From assembly GCF_014635545.1 (NCBI RefSeq), contig NZ_BMDA01000004.1, positions 1 through 64,000 of the forward strand: a DNA stretch of 64,000 nt, read 5' to 3'. The position numbers and the translations under genes are program-made. This stretch comes from Acinetobacter courvalinii. Lineage in GTDB: Bacteria > Pseudomonadota > Gammaproteobacteria > Pseudomonadales > Moraxellaceae. Shown one piece after another: positions 20,714 to 29,542 of this stretch. The notes under the pieces were generated by a model that saw nothing but the letters and a program-made list of their open reading frames with translations, did not search any database and was not told the origin of the DNA. The number at the start of each line of letters is the position of its first letter. The stretch's first letter is position 1.

Positions 20714-21412
20714 ATGAAGTTGCTGGCATTGGAATCTGCAAATGAGCAGTGTTCTGTTTCATTGATTGATGATACTCAAGAACTCTACTTTCAGTTGGAT
20801 GACCGACCGAAAGCACAAACGCAAACCATTTTGCCCTTAATCGAACAAGCTCTATTACAGACACAAAGCCAACTTGCGGATTTGTCGGCAATTGCGTTTA
20901 GCCGGGGCCCAGGTTCATTTAGTGGGGTGCGAATTAATGCCGCTGTTGCACAGGCATTGGCTTGGTCACAGGATTTACCGGTGATTCCAGTTTCCAGCTT
21001 GCAGGCTCTGGCACAGGCCGCTTATCGTGTTACAGGTTTAGCGCAAGTCACAGCGGTTCTGGATGCGCGTATGCAGGAAGTGTATATCGCGAATTTCAGT
21101 CTGGATGAGCAGGGCATAATGCAGGCGCTGGATGAAGAAAAATTAATGAATTACGAGCAAGCAGCTGCATATTGCAAATTTACGCCGATTGGCTCGGGTT
21201 CAGAATTAATTAAGCCAACAGGAATAGACTCCGCTGAGGCTTCCACTGAAAACACAGCATGGGTACAGATTAAGGCAACGGCACAAGACATTGCGACCAT
21301 TGCCCGTGTATATGCGGCACAGCAAAAATGGGTTGATGCTGAGCAGGCATTGCCCGTGTATTTGCGTGATGATGCGTGGAAAAAAATTCCAGAACAAGGT
21401 AAGGCGAATTAA
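20714..21412 (+). CDS. tsaB: tRNA threonylcarbamoyladenosine synthesis protein TsaB
   Basis: TsaB forms a complex with TsaD and TsaE to make the t6A37 modification of ANN-decoding tRNAs. The 232-residue protein has family length and motifs: LLALESANEQCSVSLI at the N-terminus, the AIAFSRGPGSFSGVRI motif near residues 57-72 and PVIPVSSLQALAQAA. Residues 120-232 form the second actin-like half. It starts at an ATG after TTTTTGC and ends 8 bases before uppP, which suggests cotranscription with uppP and rsmJ. Confidence 0.95.
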   Translation: MKLLALESANEQCSVSLIDDTQELYFQLDDRPKAQTQTILPLIEQALLQTQSQLADLSAIAFSRGPGSFSGVRINAAVAQALAWSQDLPVIPVSSLQALAQAAYRVTGLAQVTAVLDARMQEVYIANFSLDEQGIMQALDEEKLMNYEQAAAYCKFTPIGSGSELIKPTGIDSAEASTENTAWVQIKATAQDIATIARVYAAQQKWVDAEQALPVYLRDDAWKKIPEQGKAN

Positions 21413-21420
21413 GGTTAATT

Positions 21421-22242
21421 ATGGATCTTTTATTGCTATTTAAAGCAGCAATTATGGGCTTGGTTGAGGGGATTACTGAGTTCCTGCCTATTTCAAGCAC
21501 AGGACATCTCATTTTATCAGGTCAACTGCTTGATTTCTGGACCATTGAAAAGCGCGATATGTTTGCTGTCGCCGTGCAGATTGGTGCAATTGCTGCGGTG
21601 ATTTATGAATATTGGGGTAAATTGTGGGGCGCGCTAATTGGTGCGCTCACAGGACAGGAACAGGGGCGCCGTCTGAGTCTGAACCTGATCATCGCCTCTA
21701 TTCCCATCGTGATTATTGGCCTGACTTTTGGTGATGTGGTTAAAGCCTATTTATTTAATGCCATTACTGTTGCGATTGCCTTGATTGTCGGTGGTTTTAT
21801 CATTTTATGGGCGGAACGTCGCCCGCATCAGATCGTTACCAAAGAAGTGGATGATCTGAGTTTTAAGCAAGCGACTTTAATTGGTCTGATCCAGTGTCTG
21901 GCCTTGATTCCAGGAACTTCACGTTCAGGGTCAACCATTATTGGTTCATTATTCTTGGGGGTATCTCGTAAAGCCGCAGCCGAATTCTCATTCTTCTTGG
22001 GCATCCCTGTATTGATGGGCGCTGGCTTGCTGGATATGTACAAGATGCGTCATGAATTGCATAGCAATGACATGCTGGTGTTAGCCGTCGGTATTATTGT
22101 TGCTTTCATTTCAGCCTTGGTGGTGATCCGTGCCTTGATTCGTTATGTGTCCAAGCATGACTTCACCGCTTTTGCCTATTACCGTATCGTATTTGGATTG
22201 TTTATTCTGGCGACGTGGTGGACAGGTTGGGTGCACTGGTAA
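21421..22242 (+). CDS. uppP: Undecaprenyl-diphosphatase UppP (BacA)
   Basis: This inner-membrane enzyme dephosphorylates undecaprenyl pyrophosphate to recycle the lipid carrier of peptidoglycan and O-antigen synthesis; overproduction confers bacitracin resistance. The 273-residue protein has about eight membrane segments and both conserved motifs: [15 protein letters not shown] near residues 17-31 and [12 protein letters not shown] near residues 160-171. The stop overlaps the rsmJ start (TAATG), so the two genes are translationally coupled. Confidence 0.97.
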   Translation: MDLLLLFKAAIMGLVEGITEFLPISSTGHLILSGQLLDFWTIEKRDMFAVAVQIGAIAAVIYEYWGKLWGALIGALTGQEQGRRLSLNLIIASIPIVIIGLTFGDVVKAYLFNAITVAIALIVGGFIILWAERRPHQIVTKEVDDLSFKQATLIGLIQCLALIPGTSRSGSTIIGSLFLGVSRKAAAEFSFFLGIPVLMGAGLLDMYKMRHELHSNDMLVLAVGIIVAFISALVVIRALIRYVSKHDFTAFAYYRIVFGLFILATWWTGWVHW

Positions 22243-23045
22243 TGCAGATGCAGTGCTACTATCAAGCGGAATATGAACAGGCATTCCAGCAACTGAAAAG
22301 CCGCTTGGCTGAATTAAAGGTTCAGTTGAACGGTCAAGCGGTTGAAAAGATCAATGCCCGTTTTTTACGTTTGAATCCAGAGATGGCTTTGGTCATTGAT
22401 AGTGATGGGCTTAGCCTAGCTGCCAACGGCATGAAAATGCAACCGGACTGGCGTGCCGAGATTCCCCGTTTAAAAAGAGCGAGCTTAAAGTCAGAGATGA
22501 TTGCCAGAGCTTGCCAACTGGGGGAAAAGCCAAGCTTGATCGATGCAACTGCAGGTTTGGGGCATGACAGTTTACTGATGGCCTATTTGGGTGCTGAAGT
22601 CCGGTTGGTGGAGCGCCATCCAATCCTGTTTGTATTACTGGAATATACCAAAGCACAGGCTGAGCAAGATCCGTTTTTAAAGTCGTTTATGTCGCGTATT
22701 CAACTGATCTATGCCGATTCCAACAGCTATTTGCAACAACTGGTCCAGCACGGTGAGCAGGTCGATGTGGTGTATCTGGATCCGATGTTTCCGCAACGGG
22801 ATCAGAACCAGCAAGCAGTAAAAAAACAGGCTCAGGTCAAGAAGCAAATGCAGTTGTTACATCTGTTGTTGCCTGAAGATGGGGAAATGGATCTGGGGGA
22901 TCAACTCTTGCATCTGGCCAGCCAGATTGCTAAACGGGTGATTGTAAAACGCCCCCGACATGCGGTTTATCTGGCAGATCAAAGTCCTGATCACCAATGG
23001 CTAGGTGACGCTTGCCGTTTTGATGCATATTTTCCAAAAGGTTAA
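22242..23045 (+). CDS. rsmJ: 16S rRNA (guanine1516-N2)-methyltransferase RsmJ
   Basis: RsmJ methylates G1516 of 16S rRNA with S-adenosylmethionine. The product is 267 residues from the ATG at 22242 that shares bases with the uppP stop. The SAM-binding motif [20 protein letters not shown] and the acidic end of beta-2 (VRLVERHP) are clear, and the catalytic-loop motif [10 protein letters not shown] is the RsmJ form of the DPPY-type motif. The C-terminus [14 protein letters not shown] also matches the family. An upstream in-frame GTG at 22215 lies inside uppP and is not preferred. Confidence 0.94.
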   Translation: MQMQCYYQAEYEQAFQQLKSRLAELKVQLNGQAVEKINARFLRLNPEMALVIDSDGLSLAANGMKMQPDWRAEIPRLKRASLKSEMIARACQLGEKPSLIDATAGLGHDSLLMAYLGAEVRLVERHPILFVLLEYTKAQAEQDPFLKSFMSRIQLIYADSNSYLQQLVQHGEQVDVVYLDPMFPQRDQNQQAVKKQAQVKKQMQLLHLLLPEDGEMDLGDQLLHLASQIAKRVIVKRPRHAVYLADQSPDHQWLGDACRFDAYFPKG

Positions 23046-23118
23046 TTCTAAATCAGATTCAAATGATTGTTTGGCTTGCGTCAATGCTCGGTAAAGTTTT
23101 GTGATATAGTGCAAAAGC

Positions 23119-23280
23119 ATGATTGCTAAAAAATTCTTGTCGAGCTTACACTACAGTCACGCATTGCGTCTTTTAGGAAAAGTACTGCACATTCAAATAT
23201 TAGGATGGCATATTTTCAGTTTAGGCTTGAAAAGAGAAACTCCCGAAGAATTTTATGATAGACCTCAAACCGTCCATTAA
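23119..23280 (+). CDS. Possible small protein, 53 aa, upstream of the C13 peptidase gene
   Basis: A 53-codon frame starts MIAKKFLSSLHYSHALRLLG and ends ...FYDRPQTVH. It overlaps the start of the following C13-peptidase gene by 26 bases. It has a basic N-terminus, a hydrophobic middle (IQILGWHIFSLGL) and a charged C-terminus. The residue composition looks protein-like, but there is no strong ribosome-binding site. It could be a translationally coupled leader or a chance frame. Confidence 0.3.
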   Translation: MIAKKFLSSLHYSHALRLLGKVLHIQILGWHIFSLGLKRETPEEFYDRPQTVH

Positions 23281-24700
23281 TCTCTGGCATGATTTTAAAA
23301 GTAACCAAATTGCTGGAATGTGGTTGTTCCTCGGGTCTCGCCGTTCCTTACAGGTTGTACATCCATCCATTACCCAGCTGATTCTCTGGGGAATTCTCGG
23401 CGGCTGTACCAACTCACTGTATAGCTGGCTGGTGGCCGGACAAATGGGAGAGTTTAATTCCCAAGGCTTGATCGGCTATGCACTATGGCCTTTTATTGCC
23501 CTGATTGTCGGTATTTTTCTTTCGCAACGGATGAATCAGCCACGTTTAATGCTGGTGCCTGCCTTATTGTGGCTGGTACTTGATACCAATATTCTGCTGT
23601 TACAATGCATTATCCAGTATCTGGGTTCCAACGGTTATCTGAATTTTATTCCTGACAGTATCTATAACGGTTTCTTGCCACCGCTGTTTGTTGGGCTATT
23701 TGTCTGGCAAAGTCTGGCAGTGATCTGGGTGTTTTCACGGGCCCTCAACTGGCCGTGGTGGGAACGTGCACTGGTCTTTGTGGCAACCATTGCAACCATG
23801 GTGGTATGGCAGCTTTCAGTGAAGGATCAGCCGATCTGGAAAGTGGAGCAAACCCCGCCAAGTTTTGCCGAAGATGCCTTTTATGCGCAAAGCCATTTGC
23901 TGGATAAGGCACTGGATCAGATTCAGTATGGCGATATTGCCCAAAGCCACTGGTATTTTATGGGGGTGGCGGGTGATAGCTATGTGGATGTATTCAAGTC
24001 TGAAATTGAACGCATCAGAGAACAGTTCGATACCCGTTTTGGCACCTTTGGGCGTTCCATCATGCTCATCAATAACCCAGCTACGCGTTTAGAAGTGCCA
24101 ATCGCATCGAAAACCAGCATGGAACTGGCGTTACGCCGTATTGGTCAGCAAATGAATCGTGATAGCGATGTCTTGTTTCTGTATATGACATCGCATGGTG
24201 AGCGGAATCATTTTGAAATTGAAAATGCACCGCTGAATCTGGATCAGGTCGATCCAAAATGGTTAAGAGAAACGCTGGATAAATCTGGGATTCGCTGGCG
24301 TGTGATTGTGATCTCAGCCTGTTATTCGGGCAGTTTTATTCCGGCTTTACAATCACCGGATACTTTAATCATTACTGCTTCTGCGGCAGATAAAACTTCT
24401 TTTGGCTGTAATAATGAAGCAGACTATACTTATTTTGGTCGGGCGTTTTTTGATCTGGCGATGCGCGAACAATCTTCAATGAAGAAAGCCTTTGAGCAGG
24501 CCAAACAGACCGTGACCAAGTGGGAAGTGGCACAAGGTGTTGAACCCTCTGAACCGCAATGGTCGATCGGTCGTAATATGGAACTGATGCTGCCACAGCT
24601 TGAACCGTATCTGTTCCCGACACAAAATATTGCATCTACAGACATTACAAAAACACAGGATGATGAACATGCAGCTACTGCAAAAAAACCGTTGTTTTGA
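23255..24700 (+). CDS. Membrane-anchored C13 (legumain/caspase-like) family peptidase
   Basis: The 481-residue protein has an N-terminal membrane domain with about five hydrophobic segments (residues 40-200), then a soluble C13-type cysteine peptidase domain. The putative dyad is His314 in YMTSHGERN and Cys356 in VISACYSGSF. The stretch VIVISACYSGSFIPAL plus SPDTLIITASAADKTSFGC is typical of bacterial peptidase_C13 proteins, which are largely uncharacterised. Topology suggests a periplasmic peptidase domain, but this is not settled. The 3' end overlaps fghA by about 30 bases. Confidence 0.85.
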   Translation: MIDLKPSINLWHDFKSNQIAGMWLFLGSRRSLQVVHPSITQLILWGILGGCTNSLYSWLVAGQMGEFNSQGLIGYALWPFIALIVGIFLSQRMNQPRLMLVPALLWLVLDTNILLLQCIIQYLGSNGYLNFIPDSIYNGFLPPLFVGLFVWQSLAVIWVFSRALNWPWWERALVFVATIATMVVWQLSVKDQPIWKVEQTPPSFAEDAFYAQSHLLDKALDQIQYGDIAQSHWYFMGVAGDSYVDVFKSEIERIREQFDTRFGTFGRSIMLINNPATRLEVPIASKTSMELALRRIGQQMNRDSDVLFLYMTSHGERNHFEIENAPLNLDQVDPKWLRETLDKSGIRWRVIVISACYSGSFIPALQSPDTLIITASAADKTSFGCNNEADYTYFGRAFFDLAMREQSSMKKAFEQAKQTVTKWEVAQGVEPSEPQWSIGRNMELMLPQLEPYLFPTQNIASTDITKTQDDEHAATAKKPLF

Positions 24701-25514
24701 GGGTGAGCAACGTATTTATCAACTTGATTCTCAACATCTGAAAGGTAGCACCAAAGTCGGTGTCTATTTGCCGCCTGCTGCATTGGAAGGCAAAGCATGT
24801 TCAGCCCTATTTTATCTTGCAGGCTTAACCTGTACCGAAGATACCTTTGCAATTAAAGCGCATGCACAACGCATGGCGGCCCGACTCAGCCTGATTTTAA
24901 TTACACCTGATACTTCTCCGCGTGGGGATGATGTTGCACAAGGCGATCATTGGGATATTGGGCAAGGGGCTGGCTTTTATATTAATGCGACCCAACAACC
25001 TTGGGCTGAGCATTATCAAATGGAGTCCTATCTGGTTGATGAGCTTTATGCTCATGTTTTACAAGAATTCCCGGTGGCTGAAAATCAGGTCGGAATTTTT
25101 GGTCACTCCATGGGCGGACATGGTGCATTGACCTTAGCCTTTAAATATCCGGATCAATTCAAATCGGTGTCAGCTTTTGCGCCCATCTGCGCACCCAGCA
25201 TTTGCCCGTGGGGCGAAAAGGCATTTGGCCAATATTTGGGATCGAATCAGCAGCAATGGGCGGCCCATGATGCCACCGCGCTGGTACAGCAAAAAGGTGG
25301 GTTATTTGAAGAAATCCTGATTGATCAGGGACTGGATGATCAGTTCTTTGCTCAGTTGAACCCCGAGAAATTCAAACAGGCCTGTCTTGAGGCGAAGCAA
25401 CCGCTCACTTTACGTCTACACAAAGGCTATGATCACGGCTATTACTTTATTCAAAGTTTTATTGACGATCATCTCCAGTTCCACGCCATTCAGCTTGAAA
25501 AAGTAGCGGGATAA
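24669..25514 (+). CDS. fghA: S-formylglutathione hydrolase
   Basis: This esterase hydrolyses S-formylglutathione to formate and glutathione in formaldehyde detoxification. The product is 281 residues from the ATG at 24669, placed eight bases after AGGA; ATG 24663 is an alternative. Motifs are FYLAGLTCTEDTF, TSPRGDDV, the nucleophile elbow FGHSMGGHGAL, and the C-terminal catalytic His in KGYDHGYYFI. No frmA-type alcohol dehydrogenase adjoins it here. It overlaps the upstream C13-peptidase gene and shares a bidirectional terminator with the DUF2218 gene. Confidence 0.93.
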   Translation: MQLLQKNRCFEGEQRIYQLDSQHLKGSTKVGVYLPPAALEGKACSALFYLAGLTCTEDTFAIKAHAQRMAARLSLILITPDTSPRGDDVAQGDHWDIGQGAGFYINATQQPWAEHYQMESYLVDELYAHVLQEFPVAENQVGIFGHSMGGHGALTLAFKYPDQFKSVSAFAPICAPSICPWGEKAFGQYLGSNQQQWAAHDATALVQQKGGLFEEILIDQGLDDQFFAQLNPEKFKQACLEAKQPLTLRLHKGYDHGYYFIQSFIDDHLQFHAIQLEKVAG

Positions 25515-25517
25515 AAA

Positions 25518-25540
25518 AAGAAGCTCATGTTGAGCTTCTT
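25518..25540. terminator. Bidirectional terminator between fghA and the DUF2218 gene
   Basis: AAGAAGCTCA-tgt-TGAGCTTCTT is a perfect 10-bp stem between the two convergent genes, with an A tract on its left side. Confidence 0.82.
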
Positions 25541-25541
25541 G

Positions 25542-25817
25542 TTAATTGTGCTGCCATTCAGCCACAAATTCCTGCTGTGCCATACGGTTTAAGTGATTGA
25601 TCACCACCTGTTCAAGATGTGCGACATCCTCTTGCTGGTTTTCGATCAGTACCGCCAAATGCTGTTCATGCGGTGTGAGGGTAACGGTTGCAGTAGGCAT
25701 AAAGATTTTTGTCTCTGTTTCCGTTTCTGCAACTTCAAACTTATGCTTCCAGTGATTAAGCAAACGTTTACTGATGCGTTTTCCTTCAGTCGTCGTGATA
25801 TTGGTGCTGCTATTCAT
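25542..25817 (-). CDS. DUF2218 family protein
   Basis: The 91-residue acidic protein matches the DUF2218 pattern: a short N-terminal Ser/Thr-rich segment, the basic RISKRLLNHWKHKFEV block, then two predicted beta-strands (TKIFMPTATVTLTP) and a helix with DVAHLEQVVINHLNRMA. Family function is unknown. It lies alone on the minus strand, convergent with fghA and about 180 bases from divergent rpe. Confidence 0.8.
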   Translation of the reverse strand: MNSSTNITTTEGKRISKRLLNHWKHKFEVAETETETKIFMPTATVTLTPHEQHLAVLIENQQEDVAHLEQVVINHLNRMAQQEFVAEWQHN

Positions 25818-26000
25818 GTTGCTTTTCTTCCTCTTATTTCATTGACTAACATAACAAAGCATAAAGCAGATAAAAATAGTTGAGATGCAACGCGTTGTTG
25901 CAAGTTTGCAATGCTTGAATAATGACTTTGTAACAGCCCTAAGTGGGCTGAATTTGCTATAATCGCCTTATCATTTTTCTCAGAGTTTGCCAGGTCATCC

Positions 26001-26687
26001 ATGTCCAAGCCTTATTTGATTGCTCCTTCGATTTTATCTGCTGATTTTGCGCGTTTAGGTGAAGAGGTGGAAAAAGTTCTAGCTGCAGGTGCAGACGTTG
26101 TACATTTTGATGTGATGGATAACCACTATGTACCCAACCTGACGTTTGGTGCAGGTGTGTGTAAAGCACTGAAAAACTACGGGATTAAAGCACCTATTGA
26201 TGTGCATCTGATGGTTTCGCCTGTGGATCGCATGATTGGTGATTTTATTGAAGCAGGTGCGGAAATCATTACTTTCCATCCGGAAGCAACCGATCACATT
26301 GACCGTTCTTTGCAACTGATCAAGGCGGGTGGTGCAAAAGCCGGCTTAGTCTTTAACCCGGCGACACCCTTACATTACCTTGATTATGTGCTGGATAAAG
26401 TCGACCAGATTTTATTAATGAGCGTAAACCCAGGCTTTGGCGGACAGAAATTCATCCCGATGACTTTGGATAAATTACGTCAGGCACGTCAGATTATTGA
26501 TGCCAGTGGTCGTGATATCCGTCTGGAAGTCGATGGCGGTGTGGGTCCTGCCAATATCCGTGAGATTGCCGAGGCGGGTGCGGATATGTTCGTTGCGGGT
26601 TCAGCAATTTTTGGTCAACCAGACTATAAAGCCGTGATTGACCAAATGCGTGCAGAGCTGGCTCAAGTCGGTGCAACAGAAGTTTAG
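26001..26687 (+). CDS. rpe: Ribulose-phosphate 3-epimerase
   Basis: Rpe interconverts ribulose 5-phosphate and xylulose 5-phosphate in the pentose phosphate pathway. The 228-residue TIM barrel has all family landmarks: [53 protein letters not shown] and [12 protein letters not shown]. It starts at the ATG at 26001 after a TATAAT at about 25959. It is followed by the tandem DnaA-box-like array and a terminator. The phosphoglycolate phosphatase gene that often follows rpe is not here. Confidence 0.97.
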   Translation: MSKPYLIAPSILSADFARLGEEVEKVLAAGADVVHFDVMDNHYVPNLTFGAGVCKALKNYGIKAPIDVHLMVSPVDRMIGDFIEAGAEIITFHPEATDHIDRSLQLIKAGGAKAGLVFNPATPLHYLDYVLDKVDQILLMSVNPGFGGQKFIPMTLDKLRQARQIIDASGRDIRLEVDGGVGPANIREIAEAGADMFVAGSAIFGQPDYKAVIDQMRAELAQVGATEV

Positions 26688-26715
26688 TGTTTTCATCCTA
26701 TTTTTCACCTAGGCT

Positions 26716-26772
26716 TGTGGATAACTTTGTTTATAACTGGGTGGATAACCGTGTTGATAACCAAGTGGATAA
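26716..26772 (+). repeat. Array of five 12-bp DnaA-box-like tandem repeats
   Basis: Five 9-mers begin exactly 12 bases apart at 26716, 26728, 26740, 26752 and 26764: TGTGGATAA, TGTTTATAA, GGTGGATAA, TGTTGATAA and AGTGGATAA. The first is the complement of the consensus DnaA box TTATCCACA; each of the others differs from the degenerate TTWTNCACA consensus at one position. All are in the same orientation and most are followed by C. A weaker TGTTGTTAA follows at 26775. The array lies 28 bases after the rpe stop and before its terminator. Confidence 0.75.
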
Positions 26773-26830
26773 GATGTTGTTAAAATAAACAAAATGATTT
26801 CAGTTGCTTACATTGGCAGCAAAATAATGG

Positions 26831-26858
26831 AAAAAGGACAAGTTTTTGTCCTTTTTTT
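26831..26858 (+). terminator. Terminator after rpe
   Basis: AAAAAGGACAA and TTGTCCTTTTT form an 11-bp stem with a short GT-rich loop and a T tail. Confidence 0.88.
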
Positions 26859-26984
26859 ATGCGCTAACTTATTTATTTTGCACTATTTTTGCGCATTGAG
26901 TGAAAGTGGTAGGAGTGACCAATAAAACAGCAAAAGCATAATGATTTTGAATGGTGGGGTAAGAATTTAAACAGGGAGATCATT

Positions 26985-27101
26985 GTGCATAAAGTCAAAA
27001 GAAATTATGCTAGGCATATTCAATTACCTGAATTGATGGAAACAAGGAACCCTTGGTGCAATTTCGCAAGCAATACAGACATCTGTGGTTTGTATTCCTG
27101 A
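26985..27101 (+). CDS. Possible 38-aa leader peptide upstream of the copper operon
   Basis: A GTG at 26985 lies six bases after a good GGGAG ribosome-binding site (about 26974-26978) and opens a 38-codon frame that ends 45 bases inside the next gene in another frame. The peptide is short and basic without a recognised motif. The ribosome-binding site is better than that of many real genes in this window, so a leader peptide for the copper operon is conceivable, but conservation would be needed. Confidence 0.28.
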   Translation: MHKVKRNYARHIQLPELMETRNPWCNFASNTDICGLYS

Positions 27102-27472
27102 TGATCTTTTTCATTGGGGGCAGCAGTGCGGCCGTTGCAGCAGTTCAAGAGCTTCATTCTCATCATTCATCTACGGTTTCAAGCTTATCCTGTCATGATC
27201 AGCAAATGATGCAACATCATTCTGCACAAAGCTCACATGCAGATCGCATGAGTCCAGGTCAATGTCATGACGGACAGATGCAGGACCATCTGCATTGTCA
27301 GGATTGTAATAGTACCTCGCCTTGTCAAAGCATCAATTTCGCTTTAGACCAAAATACCCCAAGCCTTTCTGCTTCGCCACTTTTAGAGCTGAGTACGCAT
27401 ATCCATACGGATTATCAGGCGCGGCATCTGGCAGGCTATTGGCAAGAGATTTTACGCCCACCTAGAACCTGA
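27056..27472 (+). CDS. Exported or membrane-anchored His/Cys-rich protein of the copper operon
   Basis: From the GTG at 27056, with AAGGA seven bases upstream, the product is about 138 residues; the in-frame TTG at 27053 is an alternative. It has a hydrophobic segment at residues 10-32 (signal or anchor) and a central stretch very rich in His, Met and Cys (CHDQQMMQHHSAQSS, QCHDGQMQDHLHCQDCNS), which suggests copper binding. It resembles the small DUF2946-type proteins that accompany copA genes. It lies 75 bases upstream of copA and is probably cotranscribed with copA and copB. Confidence 0.75.
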   Translation: MQFRKQYRHLWFVFLMIFFIGGSSAAVAAVQELHSHHSSTVSSLSCHDQQMMQHHSAQSSHADRMSPGQCHDGQMQDHLHCQDCNSTSPCQSINFALDQNTPSLSASPLLELSTHIHTDYQARHLAGYWQEILRPPRT

Positions 27473-27547
27473 TCTGTCTTTGCAGGCTCTTGCTCTTTGT
27501 GAAAAGGGAGCTGAGCATTTTTAAAGTTAACAGATTAGGAAATCATC

Positions 27548-29542
27548 ATGTCCTCAAAAATATATGCTGGTGTTGTCGCTAGCCTAAGCTTATTGTTTGC
27601 ACCTTATAGTGTGGCTGCAATCAAGGAATATCATCTCAATATTAATCAGGGTACTGTCAATGTGACGGGTAAACCGGTGCAACGTATTACCGTGAATGGT
27701 AAGTTTATTGCTCCATTACTTGAGTTTGAGGAGGGGGATGAAGCTGTCATTCATGTTCATAACCAGCTCAAAGATCAAGATACCTCTTTACATTGGCATG
27801 GCCTACTTTTACCCGGACTCATGGATGGTGTACCAGGCTTTAACGGTTTCAAAGGCATCAAACCGAATGGCAGTTTTGAGTACCGTTTTAAGGTTCGTCA
27901 AAATGGCACTTACTGGTATCACGCGCACAGCAAGGGTCAGGAACAGGATGGTTTATATGGTCCTTTGGTGATTTATCCCAAAGGAAAGCAGCCTGTTGCA
28001 GCACATGAACAAGCTGAGCGTGATTATGTGGTGATGTTGTCTGATTTCCATGACACCGAAAGCGACAAGATCATGGCAAATCTGAAGAAATCAGCCGAGT
28101 ATTATCAGAACCAGCGTGAAACAGTCGGTGACGTCTGGAAACAGTTCAAGCAACAAGGGTTGAAAGCAACCTGGCAAGATCGTTCGATGTGGAACCAGAT
28201 GCGCATGCTAAAAACGGACTTGTCCGATGTTACGGGTTATACCTTTCTGGTCAATGGTCAGACCCCGCAACAAAACTGGACCGGTGCTTTTAAGGCGGGA
28301 GAAAAGGTTCGTTTACGGTTTATCAATGCATCGGCGATGTCGTTTTTTGATGTACGTATTCCCAACCTGAAAATGACCGTGGTCAGTGCTGATGGACAGC
28401 CAGTAAAGCCTGTTCCTGTAGATGAGTTCCGTATTGGCACCGCAGAAACTTATGATGTACTGGTCGAGCCAAAACAGGCACATTATCAAATTGAAGCAGA
28501 GTCGATCGATCGTTCTGGTTTTGCCATCGGCTCATTGCAGAATGAAATGCTGACCCGTCCGACCAGTGTCCAGATTCCAAAAGCACGTCCGCGTGCTTTA
28601 TTGACCATGGAAGACATGGGCATGGATCATGGCTCGCATGGTCAAATGAAAATGGGCGAAATGGACCATAGTCAGCACCAGATGCCACAGCAACAGGTGA
28701 ACGCTGCAACATCCTCACAACCTGCCATGGATCATAGTGCACATGCTGAAATGAATACGAGCAAGATGGATCATAGCCAGCATCAGATTGCTCGGGACAA
28801 ACAGGCTGATGTCTCTAAACAACATGCAGGCATGGATCATGCTTCACATGAAAATATGGACATGTCACAAATGGATCATGCTTCACATGAAAATATGGAC
28901 ATGTCACAAATGGATCATAGTGCCCATGCACAGATGAACATGAAAGAGATGGAGCATGGTCAGCATCAAATGGCAGACTCTTCTACACAAGAAGGCACGG
29001 ATACGGTACAGGGCTGGGCCAATGCGGCAACACCTGCAGGTCAGAAAGCCTTAACCTATGCCGATCTACAATCCTTGCAACCCCAGCCAGAAAAATATAG
29101 CCGTCCAGCAGAACGTGAAGTGGTAATTCGTCTGGGTGGAACCATGGAGCGTTATATCTGGACCATTGATGGCAAGAAGTTTAGTGATCCTGACTTTAAG
29201 CCTTTAACGGTGCGTTATGGTGAGCGTATCCGCCTGAAATTTGTCAATGACAGTATGATGGCGCATCCGATGCATTTACATGGCATGTTTATGCAGCTAG
29301 AAAATGGGCAGGCACTGCAAGATATGCCGAATAAGCATACCGTGATTGTACCGCCTGGCAAGACGGTTACGGCCTTGTTGACTGCGGATGAATTAGGGGA
29401 GTGGGCAATCCATTGTCACCTGTTATATCACATGAGTGCAGGCATGATGAGCAAGCTGATTGTTGCCAATGTAGACGATTCAAAAATGCCAGTTCAAGCC
29501 CCTGTTCAATCATCTCAAGGAGCGAGCCATGCACATCACTAA
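27548..29542 (+). CDS. copA: Copper resistance multicopper oxidase CopA (PcoA family)
   Basis: CopA is a periplasmic multicopper oxidase that binds copper and oxidises Cu(I). The 664-residue protein has a signal peptide ending near SVAA. Copper-ligand motifs are LHWHG near residue 80, YHAHSKGQEQDGLYG, HPMHLHGMF and the terminal HCHLLYHMSAGMM containing the type 1 site. Between cupredoxin domains, roughly residues 355-480, lies a Met/His/Asp/Ser-rich insert with repeated MDHS, MDHA and MDMSQ units, including a perfect 39-base tandem duplication. The last 14 bases overlap the copB start at 29529. Confidence 0.96.
   Translation: MSSKIYAGVVASLSLLFAPYSVAAIKEYHLNINQGTVNVTGKPVQRITVNGKFIAPLLEFEEGDEAVIHVHNQLKDQDTSLHWHGLLLPGLMDGVPGFNGFKGIKPNGSFEYRFKVRQNGTYWYHAHSKGQEQDGLYGPLVIYPKGKQPVAAHEQAERDYVVMLSDFHDTESDKIMANLKKSAEYYQNQRETVGDVWKQFKQQGLKATWQDRSMWNQMRMLKTDLSDVTGYTFLVNGQTPQQNWTGAFKAGEKVRLRFINASAMSFFDVRIPNLKMTVVSADGQPVKPVPVDEFRIGTAETYDVLVEPKQAHYQIEAESIDRSGFAIGSLQNEMLTRPTSVQIPKARPRALLTMEDMGMDHGSHGQMKMGEMDHSQHQMPQQQVNAATSSQPAMDHSAHAEMNTSKMDHSQHQIARDKQADVSKQHAGMDHASHENMDMSQMDHASHENMDMSQMDHSAHAQMNMKEMEHGQHQMADSSTQEGTDTVQGWANAATPAGQKALTYADLQSLQPQPEKYSRPAEREVVIRLGGTMERYIWTIDGKKFSDPDFKPLTVRYGERIRLKFVNDSMMAHPMHLHGMFMQLENGQALQDMPNKHTVIVPPGKTVTALLTADELGEWAIHCHLLYHMSAGMMSKLIVANVDDSKMPVQAPVQSSQGASHAHH
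28832..28909 (+). repeat. Perfect 39-bp tandem duplication inside copA
   Basis: Bases 28832-28870 and 28871-28909 are identical copies of a 39-base unit encoding MDHASHENMDMSQ. Identity at the DNA level implies a recent in-frame slippage or duplication that lengthens the metal-binding Met/His region by 13 residues. Confidence 0.92.
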
